Shown: one piece after another, positions 1 to 7,428 of the stretch
How the letters are laid out: each line of letters starts with the position of its first letter
How positions within the stretch are numbered: the stretch's first letter is position 1
Assembly (NCBI RefSeq): GCF_014529985.1
Contig: NZ_JACVMU010000006.1
Location: forward strand, 1-64,000
Origin: Leucobacter sp. cx-42
GTDB lineage: Bacteria > Actinomycetota > Actinomycetes > Actinomycetales > Microbacteriaceae
Reading direction: 5' to 3'
DNA length: 64,000 nucleotides
Program-made: the position numbers and the translations under genes
The notes under the pieces: model-generated
The model's database searches: none
What the model was told of the DNA's origin: nothing
Seen by the model: only the letters and a program-made list of their open reading frames with translations

Positions 1-120
1 GAGGCTGAGATTCTGTTTATGCAGAACCAGCTCAATCGTCGCCCTCGGCAGACTTTGGAGTTTGCAACACCTGCTGAGACACTGAGTGAGTATCTCGCAG
101 GTGTTGCACTCACCGTCTGA
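1..120 (+). CDS. IS30-family transposase, C-terminal end (5' part outside window)
   Basis: The first 39 codons of the window are open in frame 1 and end with TGA. The peptide contains LNRRPRQTLEFATPAETL, which resembles the conserved tail of IS30-type DDE transposases (an N-R-P-R-K-T-L-like stretch followed by TPAE). Only the tail is visible, so I cannot tell whether the element is intact. The downstream terminal inverted repeat was not identified. The large palindrome starting 17 bases after the stop could be the terminator or the insertion target, since IS30-type elements often choose palindromes. Confidence 0.7.
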   Translation, partial: EAEILFMQNQLNRRPRQTLEFATPAETLSEYLAGVALTV

Positions 121-137
121 GACCGCCCCCTTGCCTA

Positions 138-179
138 CGCAAGAAGGGCCCTTTCTCGAGAGAAAGGGCCCTTCTTGCG
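138..179. repeat. Perfect 19-bp-arm palindrome with GGGCCC core (extragenic palindrome or terminator)
   Basis: The arms at 138-156 and 161-179 are perfect reverse complements around a 4-base loop. The left arm is CGCAAGAAGGGCCCTTTCT. It lies between the transposase end and the convergent stress-protein gene, so it could terminate both. It is followed by GGGGTTGGC, a word that also follows the related palindromes near 27270 and 45208, which suggests a dispersed repeat rather than a simple terminator. Confidence 0.85.
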
Positions 180-198
180 GGGTTGGCCGAGGCCAATG

Positions 199-242
199 GC
201 CAGCGCCATGCCAGCGCCATGCCAGCGCCATGCCAGCCCTAT
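199..242. repeat. Four tandem 11-bp units
   Basis: GCCAGCGCCAT is repeated three times exactly (199-209, 210-220, 221-231), and a fourth unit (232-242) reads GCCAGCCCTAT. The array lies 12 bases beyond the stop codon of the stress-protein gene. I see no coding role. It is too short and has no spacers, so it is not a CRISPR array. Confidence 0.85.
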
Positions 243-254
243 GCCAGGCTCACA

Positions 255-761
255 CTACTGGGCCGGCGGAACCTCACCCATCAGCACGCGACGCGCGTCG
301 TGCACGAGTTCGGGCGAGGTGTACAGCTCGTACCGCACGGCGATCATCTGCGTCACCGACGAGAAGCCGCGGCGGTTGCGCGTCATCGAGTACGAGACCA
401 CACTGAACAGCATGCCGAAGCCGGCGCCAATCACGAGTGCGGCGATGAAGACGCCGAGAATGCCCGTGTTGTCAGGCTGGAACAGGAACAGCAGCACGCC
501 AAGGAACAAACCGAGGTACGCGCCAGACAGCGCACCCATGAGAGCGACGCGGCCGTAGGTGAGCTTGCCGGTGATGCGCTCAACGCTACGCACGTGGTTA
601 CCGACGATGCTGACCTCGCGGACAGGGAACCCACTCTTTGCGAGGGTGTCGACCGCGGTACGAGCATCTTCGTAGCGATCGTACGTCGAGATGATGTCGC
701 CTGTCGGCAACTCAAGTGACAGTGGCGTGCGAGGCGCTCCGGGCTGACCTGTGAAACTCAT
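255..761 (-). CDS. General stress protein, YflT/GSP17M type membrane protein
   Basis: A 168-residue protein. The first third (about 20-70, from LPTGDIISTYDRYEDA) looks like the alpha/beta domain of general stress protein 17M/YflT. It is followed by two hydrophobic segments at about 78-100 and 103-125 separated by a short turn, and then a short cytoplasmic tail. The start was set at the ATG before SFTGQPG. The reading frame stays open upstream to 941 but would run into the divergent gene. Its role is unknown; relatives are induced by heat and salt in Bacillus. It is transcribed away from the CBS/MgtE gene across a 109-base shared promoter region. Confidence 0.75.
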   Translation of the reverse strand: MSFTGQPGAPRTPLSLELPTGDIISTYDRYEDARTAVDTLAKSGFPVREVSIVGNHVRSVERITGKLTYGRVALMGALSGAYLGLFLGVLLFLFQPDNTGILGVFIAALVIGAGFGMLFSVVSYSMTRNRRGFSSVTQMIAVRYELYTSPELVHDARRVLMGEVPPAQ

Positions 762-870
762 ACCCTGATTGTACGGCTCAGGCTGCGCAGAACCCAGTGT
801 TTTCCTTAGCGTTGCGAACGTACGGCTCTCGACGTGCACGATTGTCAGCGGTAGACGGTAGCGTAGGGGT

Positions 871-2157
871 GTGAGCAATTCGAGGGTCTTTGTCGGCCGC
901 CTTGCGGGGCGGGGTGTTTTTGACCCTGCCGGTGATCGCATCGGAAAGGTACGCGACGTGCTCGTCGTGTACCGACACCAGTCTCAGCCGCGCGTTGTCG
1001 GTCTCATTGTTGAGATTCCCGGCAAGCGTCGCGTCTTCGTCCCGATCAGTCGTGTGACCTCGATTGGCTCAGGTCAGGTCATCACCACTGGCCTCATCAA
1101 CATTCGCCGCTTCGAGCAGCGAAGTGGCGAGATCCGCGTCCTGGCGCAGCTCATCGGCCTCCCAGCGCAGCTTGCTGATTCAACCCGTGTGCGTATTGAA
1201 GACGCCGCGATTGAACGTACGCGTTCCGGAGAATGGGTGCTGTCAGAGGTCTTCGTGCACGTGCTGCGCGCCGAGGTGCGCGCGTTCAGCCGCCCCGAAT
1301 CGCGCATCGTCGCGTGGACCGACATGCGTCTGCCGCAAGAGAAGTCAGAGGCGCAGTCGGCTGAGCGTCTAATTCAGACCTTCCTCGACCTCAAGCCTGC
1401 CGACCTCGCAGAGCAGCTGCTTGAGCTGCCGTTCGAACGCATGACCGAGGTCATGGCCGAGATGTCAGATGATCGCGTTGCCGACGCGCTCGAGGAGATG
1501 ACTGAGGCGGATCAGCTGTCGCTGCTCGCCCACATCCCTGAAAAGCGTGCGGCCGATGTACTCGATCACATGGAGCCTGATGACGCCGCCGACCTCGTGT
1601 CAGCGCTGCCAGATGCCAAGCGTGAAGAGTTGCTCGACCTCATGGAAGATGAGGAAGAGGCAGAGGTCCGTAAGCTCCTCGGCTATGCACCAGACACCGC
1701 GGGTGGCCTCATGAGCCCGTCCGCGATCATTCTGTCTGGCGAGGCAAGCATTGCGGAGGGCCTCGCGATGATCCGCCGCGCTGAGATCTCACCGGCGATG
1801 GCGTCCGCGGTCTATGTCACCCATCCGCCGTTTGAGACTCCCACCGGCGAGTTTCTCGGCATTGCACACTTCCAGCGCATGCTGCGTTTCCCGCCGCACG
1901 AGCGCCTGTCGGCACTGCTCGATAGCGAGATCGAGCCGGTGCACGTTGACGCCGATGCGGCAGAGGTCGCGCGTCAGCTCGCGAGCTACGATCTCGTGGC
2001 GATCCCCGTCGTTGACGATCAGCAGCGCCTCGTCGGCGTTGTCACCGTCGATGACGTGCTCGACCATCTCCTGCCAGACGATTGGCGCCACGCTGGCGAC
2101 GATGACGAGACAGGCAACGCCACCCCAACCGCTCACAGAACTGGAATGGGGGCGTGA
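871..2157 (+). CDS. MgtE N-terminal domain and CBS-pair protein without a membrane channel
   Basis: A 428-residue soluble protein with a GTG start. In order it has a PRC-barrel-like region (about 5-90), an MgtE intracellular N domain of acidic helical repeats (about 165-270, e.g. MTEVMAEMSDDRVADALEEM), and a CBS pair (about 275-405, ending at VTVDDVLDHLLP). The conserved APDTAGGLM linker of MgtE is present, but the five-helix channel domain is absent. It may be a magnesium- or nucleotide-sensing cytosolic protein. Its stop overlaps the DUF1003 start, and mrp follows, so the three genes look like one transcript. Confidence 0.85.
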   Translation: MSNSRVFVGRLAGRGVFDPAGDRIGKVRDVLVVYRHQSQPRVVGLIVEIPGKRRVFVPISRVTSIGSGQVITTGLINIRRFEQRSGEIRVLAQLIGLPAQLADSTRVRIEDAAIERTRSGEWVLSEVFVHVLRAEVRAFSRPESRIVAWTDMRLPQEKSEAQSAERLIQTFLDLKPADLAEQLLELPFERMTEVMAEMSDDRVADALEEMTEADQLSLLAHIPEKRAADVLDHMEPDDAADLVSALPDAKREELLDLMEDEEEAEVRKLLGYAPDTAGGLMSPSAIILSGEASIAEGLAMIRRAEISPAMASAVYVTHPPFETPTGEFLGIAHFQRMLRFPPHERLSALLDSEIEPVHVDADAAEVARQLASYDLVAIPVVDDQQRLVGVVTVDDVLDHLLPDDWRHAGDDDETGNATPTAHRTGMGA

Positions 2158-2729
2158 TGCGCTGGGGCAAGAACGCGTCACTCGACGCACCGCGTGCCTC
2201 GGGCATGCGTGGACCGCAAGAGACTCGCACCGGCGGCAACGAACGCTTTGGTCGCTGGACCGAGAGCATCGCGCGCGGCATGGGCACCCCGTGGTTCCTG
2301 CTCATTCTGACGGCCTTCTGTCTCGCGTGGCTCGCGTGGAACACCTGGGGCCCGCAGCACCTCCGTTTTGACTCGGCAGCGCTCGGCTTCACCGCCCTCA
2401 CACTCATCCTGTCGCTGCAGGCATCGTACGCGGCGCCGATGATTCTGCTCGCGCAGAACCGTCAAGATGACCGCGACCGCGTGCAGATTGAGCAAGACCG
2501 TCAGCGTGCCGAACGTAACGTCGCAGACATCGAGTTCCTTGCGCGCGAGGTCGTCTCGCTGCGCATCATGATGAAAGATCTTCCCGACCGGGAATTCATT
2601 CGCCAGGAGCTGCGTTCTCTTCTGGAGGAGCTCGAAGAAGAATCAGAGCCCGAATCGGCAGCGTCAGCCGCACCAGCAGACCCGGCCACGCCAGCAGGCA
2701 ACGCCCCGCCCCGCACCCAGGAGGATTAA
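2157..2729 (+). CDS. DUF1003 membrane protein
   Basis: A 190-residue protein matching the DUF1003 family. Two hydrophobic helices (about residues 42-62, TPWFLLILTAFCLAWLAW, and about 76-97) are followed by a conserved charged coiled segment (AQNRQDDRDRVQIEQDRQRA) and an acidic, alanine/proline-rich tail. The ATG at 2157 overlaps the previous stop by one base (TGATG); a GTG at 2154 is the alternative. The function is unknown. It is commonly found next to MgtE-N/CBS and mrp genes in actinobacteria, as here. Confidence 0.85.
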   Translation: MRWGKNASLDAPRASGMRGPQETRTGGNERFGRWTESIARGMGTPWFLLILTAFCLAWLAWNTWGPQHLRFDSAALGFTALTLILSLQASYAAPMILLAQNRQDDRDRVQIEQDRQRAERNVADIEFLAREVVSLRIMMKDLPDREFIRQELRSLLEELEEESEPESAASAAPADPATPAGNAPPRTQED

Positions 2730-2736
2730 GCGCGCA

Positions 2737-3924
2737 ATGACCGCAGAGCACACGATGCCAGGTCGCGACACAGCGTCCGCACTCGAACTCACCCTGTGGA
2801 CCGCGCTTGACCGCGTGCAAGACCCCGACATTCGTCGTCCGCTCACTGAGCTCGGCATGGTGCGCGAGGTCACGGTCAGCTCTGACGAGACCGGTGCCCA
2901 GCGCGCCGCTGTGAGCATCCAGCTCACGATCGCTGGCTGCCCGGCGGCTCGCCAGATCGAGGCCGATGTGCACAGCGCGATCGAGTCGGTCGCAGGCATC
3001 GCCTCCGGCGACGTCGCAGTCGGCGTGATGACGCCGAGCGAGCGTCAGGCGTTCGTCGAACGCGTGCGCGGATCGCGTCCCCGCCAGTTCGGTCCAGACT
3101 CGCTCACGCGTGTCATCGCCGTGACGAGCGGCAAGGGCGGCGTCGGCAAGTCTTCGCTCACCTCTGCGTTGGCAATGGCGTTCGCGAAGCGTGGGCTCTC
3201 CGTTGGCGTGATCGACGCCGACATCTTTGGCTTCTCGATTCCGAGCGTGCTCGGTCTCAGCCGCGACGGCCAGGTCGAACAGCCGACCCGCGTTGGCGAA
3301 ATGATCATCCCACCGTCCGTCGACGGTGTGCAGGCGATCTCAATCGGCATGTTCTTGGGCGATGCCGATCCGCGCAATACTGCCGTATCTTGGCGCGGCC
3401 CCATGCTGCACCGCACGATTGAGCAGTTCTTGCGCGACGTCTGGTTCGGCGACCTCGACGTGCTGCTCCTCGACCTACCGCCAGGAACGGGTGACGTCGC
3501 GATCAGTGTCGGACAGCTGCTCCCCCAGGCCGAGGTGCTCGTCATCACGACCCCGCAGGAGGCTGCGGCCGACGTCGCCGTGCGCAGCGCCCTCGTCGCC
3601 CGCCAGACCGGTCAGAAAGTCATCGGCGTCATCGAAAACATGGCCGGCCTGGTGCAGCCCGATGGCACTGTCCTTGACCTGTTTGGTTCGGGTGGCGGCA
3701 AGGCCGTCGCAGAACGCCTCTCAGACGACGAACACGGCACGGTTCCGCTCCTTGGCAGCGTGCCGCTGAGCCCGGACTTCCGTGCGGCCGGGGACACTGG
3801 CACACCGCAGTCCCTGATTGCGGGGGCGGATCCGGCTGGCGCCGAGGTACTGCGCGTCGCAGACCGCATCATCGGCCTCGGTCGCGGCCTCGCTGGCCGA
3901 TCCCTCGGCATCAGCCTCAGCTAA
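2737..3924 (+). CDS. mrp: Mrp/ApbC-type Fe-S cluster carrier P-loop ATPase
   Basis: A 395-residue protein. The N-terminal MIP18/DUF59 domain (about 12-100) includes the AGCPAA cysteine. The ParA/MinD-like ATPase has a deviant Walker A, SGKGGVGKSS, at 131-140, then DADIFG and LLLDLPPGTGD. Proteins of this family carry Fe-S clusters to apo-proteins. The CxxC pair that binds the cluster in most Mrp proteins should follow the IENM motif, but this one reads MAGLVQPDGTVLDLFGSGGG with no cysteine. It is the last gene of the CBS/DUF1003/mrp unit and converges on tatB. Confidence 0.9.
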   Translation: MTAEHTMPGRDTASALELTLWTALDRVQDPDIRRPLTELGMVREVTVSSDETGAQRAAVSIQLTIAGCPAARQIEADVHSAIESVAGIASGDVAVGVMTPSERQAFVERVRGSRPRQFGPDSLTRVIAVTSGKGGVGKSSLTSALAMAFAKRGLSVGVIDADIFGFSIPSVLGLSRDGQVEQPTRVGEMIIPPSVDGVQAISIGMFLGDADPRNTAVSWRGPMLHRTIEQFLRDVWFGDLDVLLLDLPPGTGDVAISVGQLLPQAEVLVITTPQEAAADVAVRSALVARQTGQKVIGVIENMAGLVQPDGTVLDLFGSGGGKAVAERLSDDEHGTVPLLGSVPLSPDFRAAGDTGTPQSLIAGADPAGAEVLRVADRIIGLGRGLAGRSLGISLS

Positions 3925-3953
3925 CACTGTGGGTACGGAGTGGCCGAGGTCGC

Positions 3954-4310
3954 TTAGGTCGCCTCGTCGTCGTAGCGCATCATGCCCGAGAGCTTTGCCT
4001 CGCGCTCCTTGCGGGCGTTGTCGAGGCGTTCTCGCCGCTCAGCAAGGCGCGCCTCACGCTCGTCCTCAGTCAGCGCATCGCGGATGATGCGGCGCGGATC
4101 GTACTGGCGCGGATCAAGCTGCTTCCAGTCGACGTTTTCGTATTCTGGGCCCATCTCGTCTTTGAGTCGACCCTTTGCGCCGTCGGCCATGCCCTTGATC
4201 ATCTTCACGAATTCACCAAGCTTCTTGGCGTATTCGGGGAGGCGGGTAGGTCCAACGATGATCATCGCGATCACGAGAATCACCAAGATCTTGTCGAAAG
4301 TCAGGCCCAT
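3954..4310 (-). CDS. tatB: Sec-independent translocase subunit TatB
   Basis: A 118-residue protein. It has a very short N-tail, one membrane helix (about 6-22, ILVILVIAMIIVGPTRLP), a glycine/proline hinge, an amphipathic helix (EYAKKLGEFVKMIKGM) and a long charged tail, as in TatB. GPTRLP replaces the common GPERLP. The start is the ATG before GLTFDK; an open frame continues upstream but has no recognisable sequence. TatB works with TatA and TatC to export folded proteins; the DyP peroxidase at 22689 is a likely client. Its position next to mrp and the O-methyltransferase is conserved in actinobacteria. Confidence 0.88.
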   Translation of the reverse strand: MGLTFDKILVILVIAMIIVGPTRLPEYAKKLGEFVKMIKGMADGAKGRLKDEMGPEYENVDWKQLDPRQYDPRRIIRDALTEDEREARLAERRERLDNARKEREAKLSGMMRYDDEAT

Positions 4311-4436
4311 ACCCGTTATCGTACATCGCACTGCCCTGGGAAACCTCACGATGACGCGCGTGTATAGCCTCAGTGCAGCGCGCCGAACCTCTACGCTTAG
4401 GAAGTACGCGTGTTGAGTCGCGATATTGGAGGCAAA

Positions 4437-5069
4437 GTGAGCAAGGTCGAACGTAACTGGCAGTTCGTCGAACAGTACCCGAACGAGCCCGACTCGCTCG
4501 TGCGTGCACGCCGCCTTTCCACCGAGCACGGCGTCGAGCCCGTCTCACCGTCTGTCGCATCGGAGCTCTCGCTCCTCGCTGCGGTGTCGAACGCACGCAC
4601 CATCTGCGAAATCGGTACTGGCCTCGGTGTCAGCGGTCTTGCGCTGCTGCGTCACGCTCCGAACGCCACGTTGACGACCATCGAACGGGAGTCAGAGTAC
4701 GTGCGTGAGGCGCGCCCCATCTTCACTGAGGCGGGTATCCCCTCATCGCGGGTGCGCTTCGTCGAGGGCGATGCGCTCCACATCATGCCGCGCTTGAACC
4801 TCAGCTCCTATGACATCGTCCTGCTCGATGCTGAGCCAGAGATTCTCCTGGAGCTCTTCGAGTACGCCCTCGGCATCGTCCGCCAGGGTGGCACCATCAT
4901 CATCCCGAATGCGCTCGCACACGGTCAGGTCGCAGACCCGGCTGTCCGCGACTCACAGACCCAGTCACTCCGCGACCTCCTCGCGGTCGTCGCAGAGTCG
5001 CCCGCAACTGCTGCGTCGCTGTCAGCCTCGGGCGGCGGCCTCCTCACCGTCGTGAAGCTCGCCGCATAG
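4437..5069 (+). CDS. O-methyltransferase family 3 (CCoAOMT-like)
   Basis: A 210-residue SAM-dependent methyltransferase. It has the glycine-rich motif I EIGTGLGVSGLALL, the acidic motif TTIERESEYV and the DIVLLDAEPE segment in which the metal-binding aspartate of this family lies. The GTG start at 4437 was chosen because GGAGG sits four bases upstream; a TTG at 4410 lacks that. Relatives methylate catechol-like hydroxyls, but the substrate here is unknown. It is divergent from tatB and ends at a shared terminator. Confidence 0.8.
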   Translation: MSKVERNWQFVEQYPNEPDSLVRARRLSTEHGVEPVSPSVASELSLLAAVSNARTICEIGTGLGVSGLALLRHAPNATLTTIERESEYVREARPIFTEAGIPSSRVRFVEGDALHIMPRLNLSSYDIVLLDAEPEILLELFEYALGIVRQGGTIIIPNALAHGQVADPAVRDSQTQSLRDLLAVVAESPATAASLSASGGGLLTVVKLAA

Positions 5070-5100
5070 CGTCAGAGCGCCCGCGCGCACCCCAGACATA

Positions 5101-5136
5101 CAAAGAACCCCATCTCAACCGAGATGGGGTTCTTTG
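5101..5136. terminator. Bidirectional terminator between O-methyltransferase and DUF3117 genes
   Basis: Perfect 16-bp arms (5101-5116 and 5121-5136) around an AACC loop. A CAAAG/CTTTG base gives runs of A and T on the outer sides. It sits between convergent genes. Confidence 0.85.
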
Positions 5137-5153
5137 ATTACTACGCGGAGCAC

Positions 5154-5324
5154 TCAGCCGTCGAGCACACCTGCGAGAACATTACGCAGCTCAGCTGCTT
5201 CTTCATCATTGACCGAAACGACGAGTCGACCGCCGCCTTCGAGAGGCACGCGAACCACGATCACCCGGCTCTCACGAACCGCTTCCATGGGCCCGTCTCC
5301 GGTCCTCGGTTTCATTGCCGCCAT
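5154..5324 (-). CDS. DUF3117 small conserved protein
   Basis: A 56-residue protein beginning MAAMKPRTGDGP, with RVPLEGGGRLVVSV in the middle. This is the near-invariant signature of DUF3117, found almost only in actinobacteria. The ATG at 5324 has GGAGG at the right distance, and a GTG 11 codons upstream does not. The function is unknown. It is convergent with the O-methyltransferase. Confidence 0.9.
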   Translation of the reverse strand: MAAMKPRTGDGPMEAVRESRVIVVRVPLEGGGRLVVSVNDEEAAELRNVLAGVLDG

Positions 5325-5455
5325 GACGCCTCCTTGCAAGCTAGATACTTCCAACACCCATTATCCCCCGGAAACACCAGACGCACGAAATCGGAGCGTC
5401 ATATTCGAGAATCGAGGCGCTTTCTTGGCCAGTTCTGGGGAATGGGCACAAAGCA

Positions 5456-5483
5456 GGGGCGAAGCGCAAGTGCGCCTCGCCCC
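5456..5483 (-). terminator. Probable terminator of citrate synthase gene
   Basis: A GC-rich hairpin with arms 5456-5468 and 5471-5483 and one mismatch, starting 14 bases after the gltA stop. There is no strong T run after it, so it is a weaker call than the others. Confidence 0.5.
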
Positions 5484-5497
5484 AAATATTGACCGTG

Positions 5498-6790
5498 TTA
5501 GCGGTTCAGATGTCGTTCTGCCGCCCCCGTGTACAACTGCTGCGGGCGACCGATCTTGGTCTGCGGATCGGTCCGCGCCTCGCGCCACTGTGCAATCCAG
5601 CCCGGAAGTCGGCCAATCGCGAACAGCACGGTGAACATGCGTGTCGGGAAGCCCATCGCCTTGTAAATGACGCCGGTGTAGAAGTCGACGTTCGGGTAGA
5701 GCTTGCGCTCCTTGAAGTAGTCGTCTTCGAGCGCGATCTGCTCAAGCTCCTGTGCGAGTGCGAGCAGCGGGTCATTGACCCCGAGCTCCTCGAGCACCTT
5801 GGCCGCGCTGTCCTTGACGATACGCGCACGCGGATCGTAGTTCTTGTAGACGCGGTGACCGAAGCCCATGAGCTTCACGCCGTCTTCCTTGCGCTTGACC
5901 TTCTCAACGAACGCCTGGACGCTCTGACCGGAATCGCGGATCTGCGCGAGCATGTCGAGCACTGCCTCGTTCGCACCGCCGTGGAGGGGGCCCGAGAGCG
6001 CGTTGATACCGGCCGAGACCGACGAGAAGAGGTTCGCACCGGTCGAGCCGACGAGACGCACCGTCGACGTCGACGCGTTCTGCTCGTGGTCTGCGTGCAG
6101 AATCAGGAGCTTGTCGAGCGCGTCGACGAGCACCGGGTTCATGATGTAGTCCTCAGCCTTGTTGCCGAAGTTGAGACGCAGGAAGTTCTCAACGAAGCCC
6201 AGGCTGTTCTTCGGGTACAGCGTTGCCTGACCGATTGACTTCTTGTGCGCGTATGCCGCAAGCACGGGAAGCTTCGCAAGCAGGCGAATCGTATTGACCT
6301 CAACGAACTCGGGCACCGAAGTATCCAACGAGTTCTCGTAGTAGGTCGACATCGTCTGCAGGCCGCCAGAGAGCATCGCCATCGGGTGCGCCGTGTGCGG
6401 CACTGCTTCGAAGTAGTACGCCATGTCTTCGTGCAGAAGTGTGTGGCGACGGATCTCGCTATCGAACTCAGCAAGCTGGTCCGGGGTCGGCAGCTCACCG
6501 TAGATCAGCAGGTATGCAACCTCCAGGAAGGTTGATCCCTTTGCGAGCTCTTCGATTGGGTAGCCCCGGTAACGGAGAACGCCCTCATCGCCATCGATGT
6601 AGGTGATCGACGACTTCGTCGATGCGGTGTTCACGAAACCATAATCGAGCGCGGTGTAGCCGCTCTGTCGCGTCAGCGTGCTCAGATCAATTGCCGAATT
6701 GCCGTCCACTGCTGAGAGAATCGGAAATTCTGCCGAACCCTCGGGCAGGATCAGCTTCGCTGTATTGGGGCTCTGTGTCGAGTCGGTCAT
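5498..6790 (-). CDS. gltA: Citrate synthase
   Basis: A 430-residue type II citrate synthase that condenses oxaloacetate with acetyl-CoA at the entry to the TCA cycle. Visible signatures are HADHEQNAS (234-242), the catalytic histidine motif GPLHGGANEAV (His270), GFGHRVYKNYDPRA (His312) and the NVDFYTG aspartate. Length and N-terminal beta-rich extension match the hexameric Gram-negative/actinobacterial type that NADH often inhibits. A GAGGAG ribosome site precedes the ATG. It appears to be transcribed alone, with a hairpin after the stop. Confidence 0.97.
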   Translation of the reverse strand: MTDSTQSPNTAKLILPEGSAEFPILSAVDGNSAIDLSTLTRQSGYTALDYGFVNTASTKSSITYIDGDEGVLRYRGYPIEELAKGSTFLEVAYLLIYGELPTPDQLAEFDSEIRRHTLLHEDMAYYFEAVPHTAHPMAMLSGGLQTMSTYYENSLDTSVPEFVEVNTIRLLAKLPVLAAYAHKKSIGQATLYPKNSLGFVENFLRLNFGNKAEDYIMNPVLVDALDKLLILHADHEQNASTSTVRLVGSTGANLFSSVSAGINALSGPLHGGANEAVLDMLAQIRDSGQSVQAFVEKVKRKEDGVKLMGFGHRVYKNYDPRARIVKDSAAKVLEELGVNDPLLALAQELEQIALEDDYFKERKLYPNVDFYTGVIYKAMGFPTRMFTVLFAIGRLPGWIAQWREARTDPQTKIGRPQQLYTGAAERHLNR

Positions 6791-7024
6791 GTCATCTCCT
6801 CGTGAGATCTCATGCTGGCGAGCGTCTGTTTAACACTGCCATTGCTTTCAGCCTATCGGCTCCTATGGGAGTCCACGGCCAGGCCGTAGATTCGTTACGC
6901 CCCTACACCCAGACTATCTTGATGTCGAGCGAAATGCGACGCAATGCACACAACGAGATTGTGCCGTTATGCAACATGTTCAGACTACTGGCTTCCGAAG
7001 CTTCTAAGGTGCAAACACACAAAA

Positions 7025-7053
7025 GCCGCTGTTTCTTCCGAAGAAACAGCGGC
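7025..7053 (-). terminator. Terminator of ferredoxin gene
   Basis: Perfect 13-bp arms (7025-7037, 7041-7053) around a 3-base loop. On the minus strand the hairpin is followed by TTTT and a T-rich stretch. It is 20 bases past the ferredoxin stop. Confidence 0.9.
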
Positions 7054-7073
7054 CGATGCATCTCGTGCGGCTT

Positions 7074-7391
7074 TTAGCCCTGAGGCGGAAGCGCCGCCAC
7101 CACGGGATGGTCGAAGTTGTACATGCCAACCTTCGCTGCTCCACCTGGCGAACCAATTTCATCGAAGAATTCGACGTTCGCACGGTAGTAATCAGACCAT
7201 TCACCCGGCAGGTCATCTTCATAGTAGATAGCCTCGACGGGGCATACGGGTTCGCAGGCTCCGCAGTCAACGCACTCATCCGGATGGATGTAGAGCGAGC
7301 GTTCACCCTCGTAAATGCAGTCAACGGGGCACTCGTCGACGCAGGCGCGATCTTTCACGTCCACGCAGGGAAGAGCGATCACATAGGTCAT
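7074..7391 (-). CDS. fdxA: 7Fe ferredoxin (3Fe-4S/4Fe-4S)
   Basis: A 105-residue soluble electron carrier. The first cysteine group (CVDVKDRACVDECPVDCIYEG) matches the 3Fe-4S/4Fe-4S arrangement of FdxA/FdxC. The second (CVDCGACEPVCPVEAIYYED) gives the other cluster ligands. The long C-terminal part (EWSDYYRANVEFF) is typical of actinobacterial FdxA. In mycobacteria the aminotransferase gene dapC directly follows this ferredoxin gene; here gltA follows instead, after a terminator. Confidence 0.95.
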   Translation of the reverse strand: MTYVIALPCVDVKDRACVDECPVDCIYEGERSLYIHPDECVDCGACEPVCPVEAIYYEDDLPGEWSDYYRANVEFFDEIGSPGGAAKVGMYNFDHPVVAALPPQG

Positions 7392-7428
7392 GATCCACGC
7401 CTTTCACTCGTCAAACAATGCTTCTATC

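Noticed and set aside
199-242. Short tandem repeats as a CRISPR array
   Set aside because: The units are directly joined with no spacers, are only 11 bases long, and there are no cas genes in the window.
4311-4529. N-terminal extension of TatB
   Set aside because: The membrane helix of TatB must be at the very N-terminus. The extension also overlaps the start of the divergent methyltransferase gene.
5498-5634. Possible tRNA or small RNA in the gaps around 5325-5497 and 6791-7073
   Set aside because: I found no cloverleaf, no GGTTCGANTCC-like T-arm and no CCA-like end. Only a hairpin terminator is present in each.
5489-6238. Long plus-strand reading frame inside gltA
   Set aside because: It is antisense to a certain citrate synthase gene. 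Its protein is rich in R, H and V with no domain, typical of shadows in high-GC DNA. Similar long frames opposite pheT, pheS, metE and murJ were rejected for the same reason.
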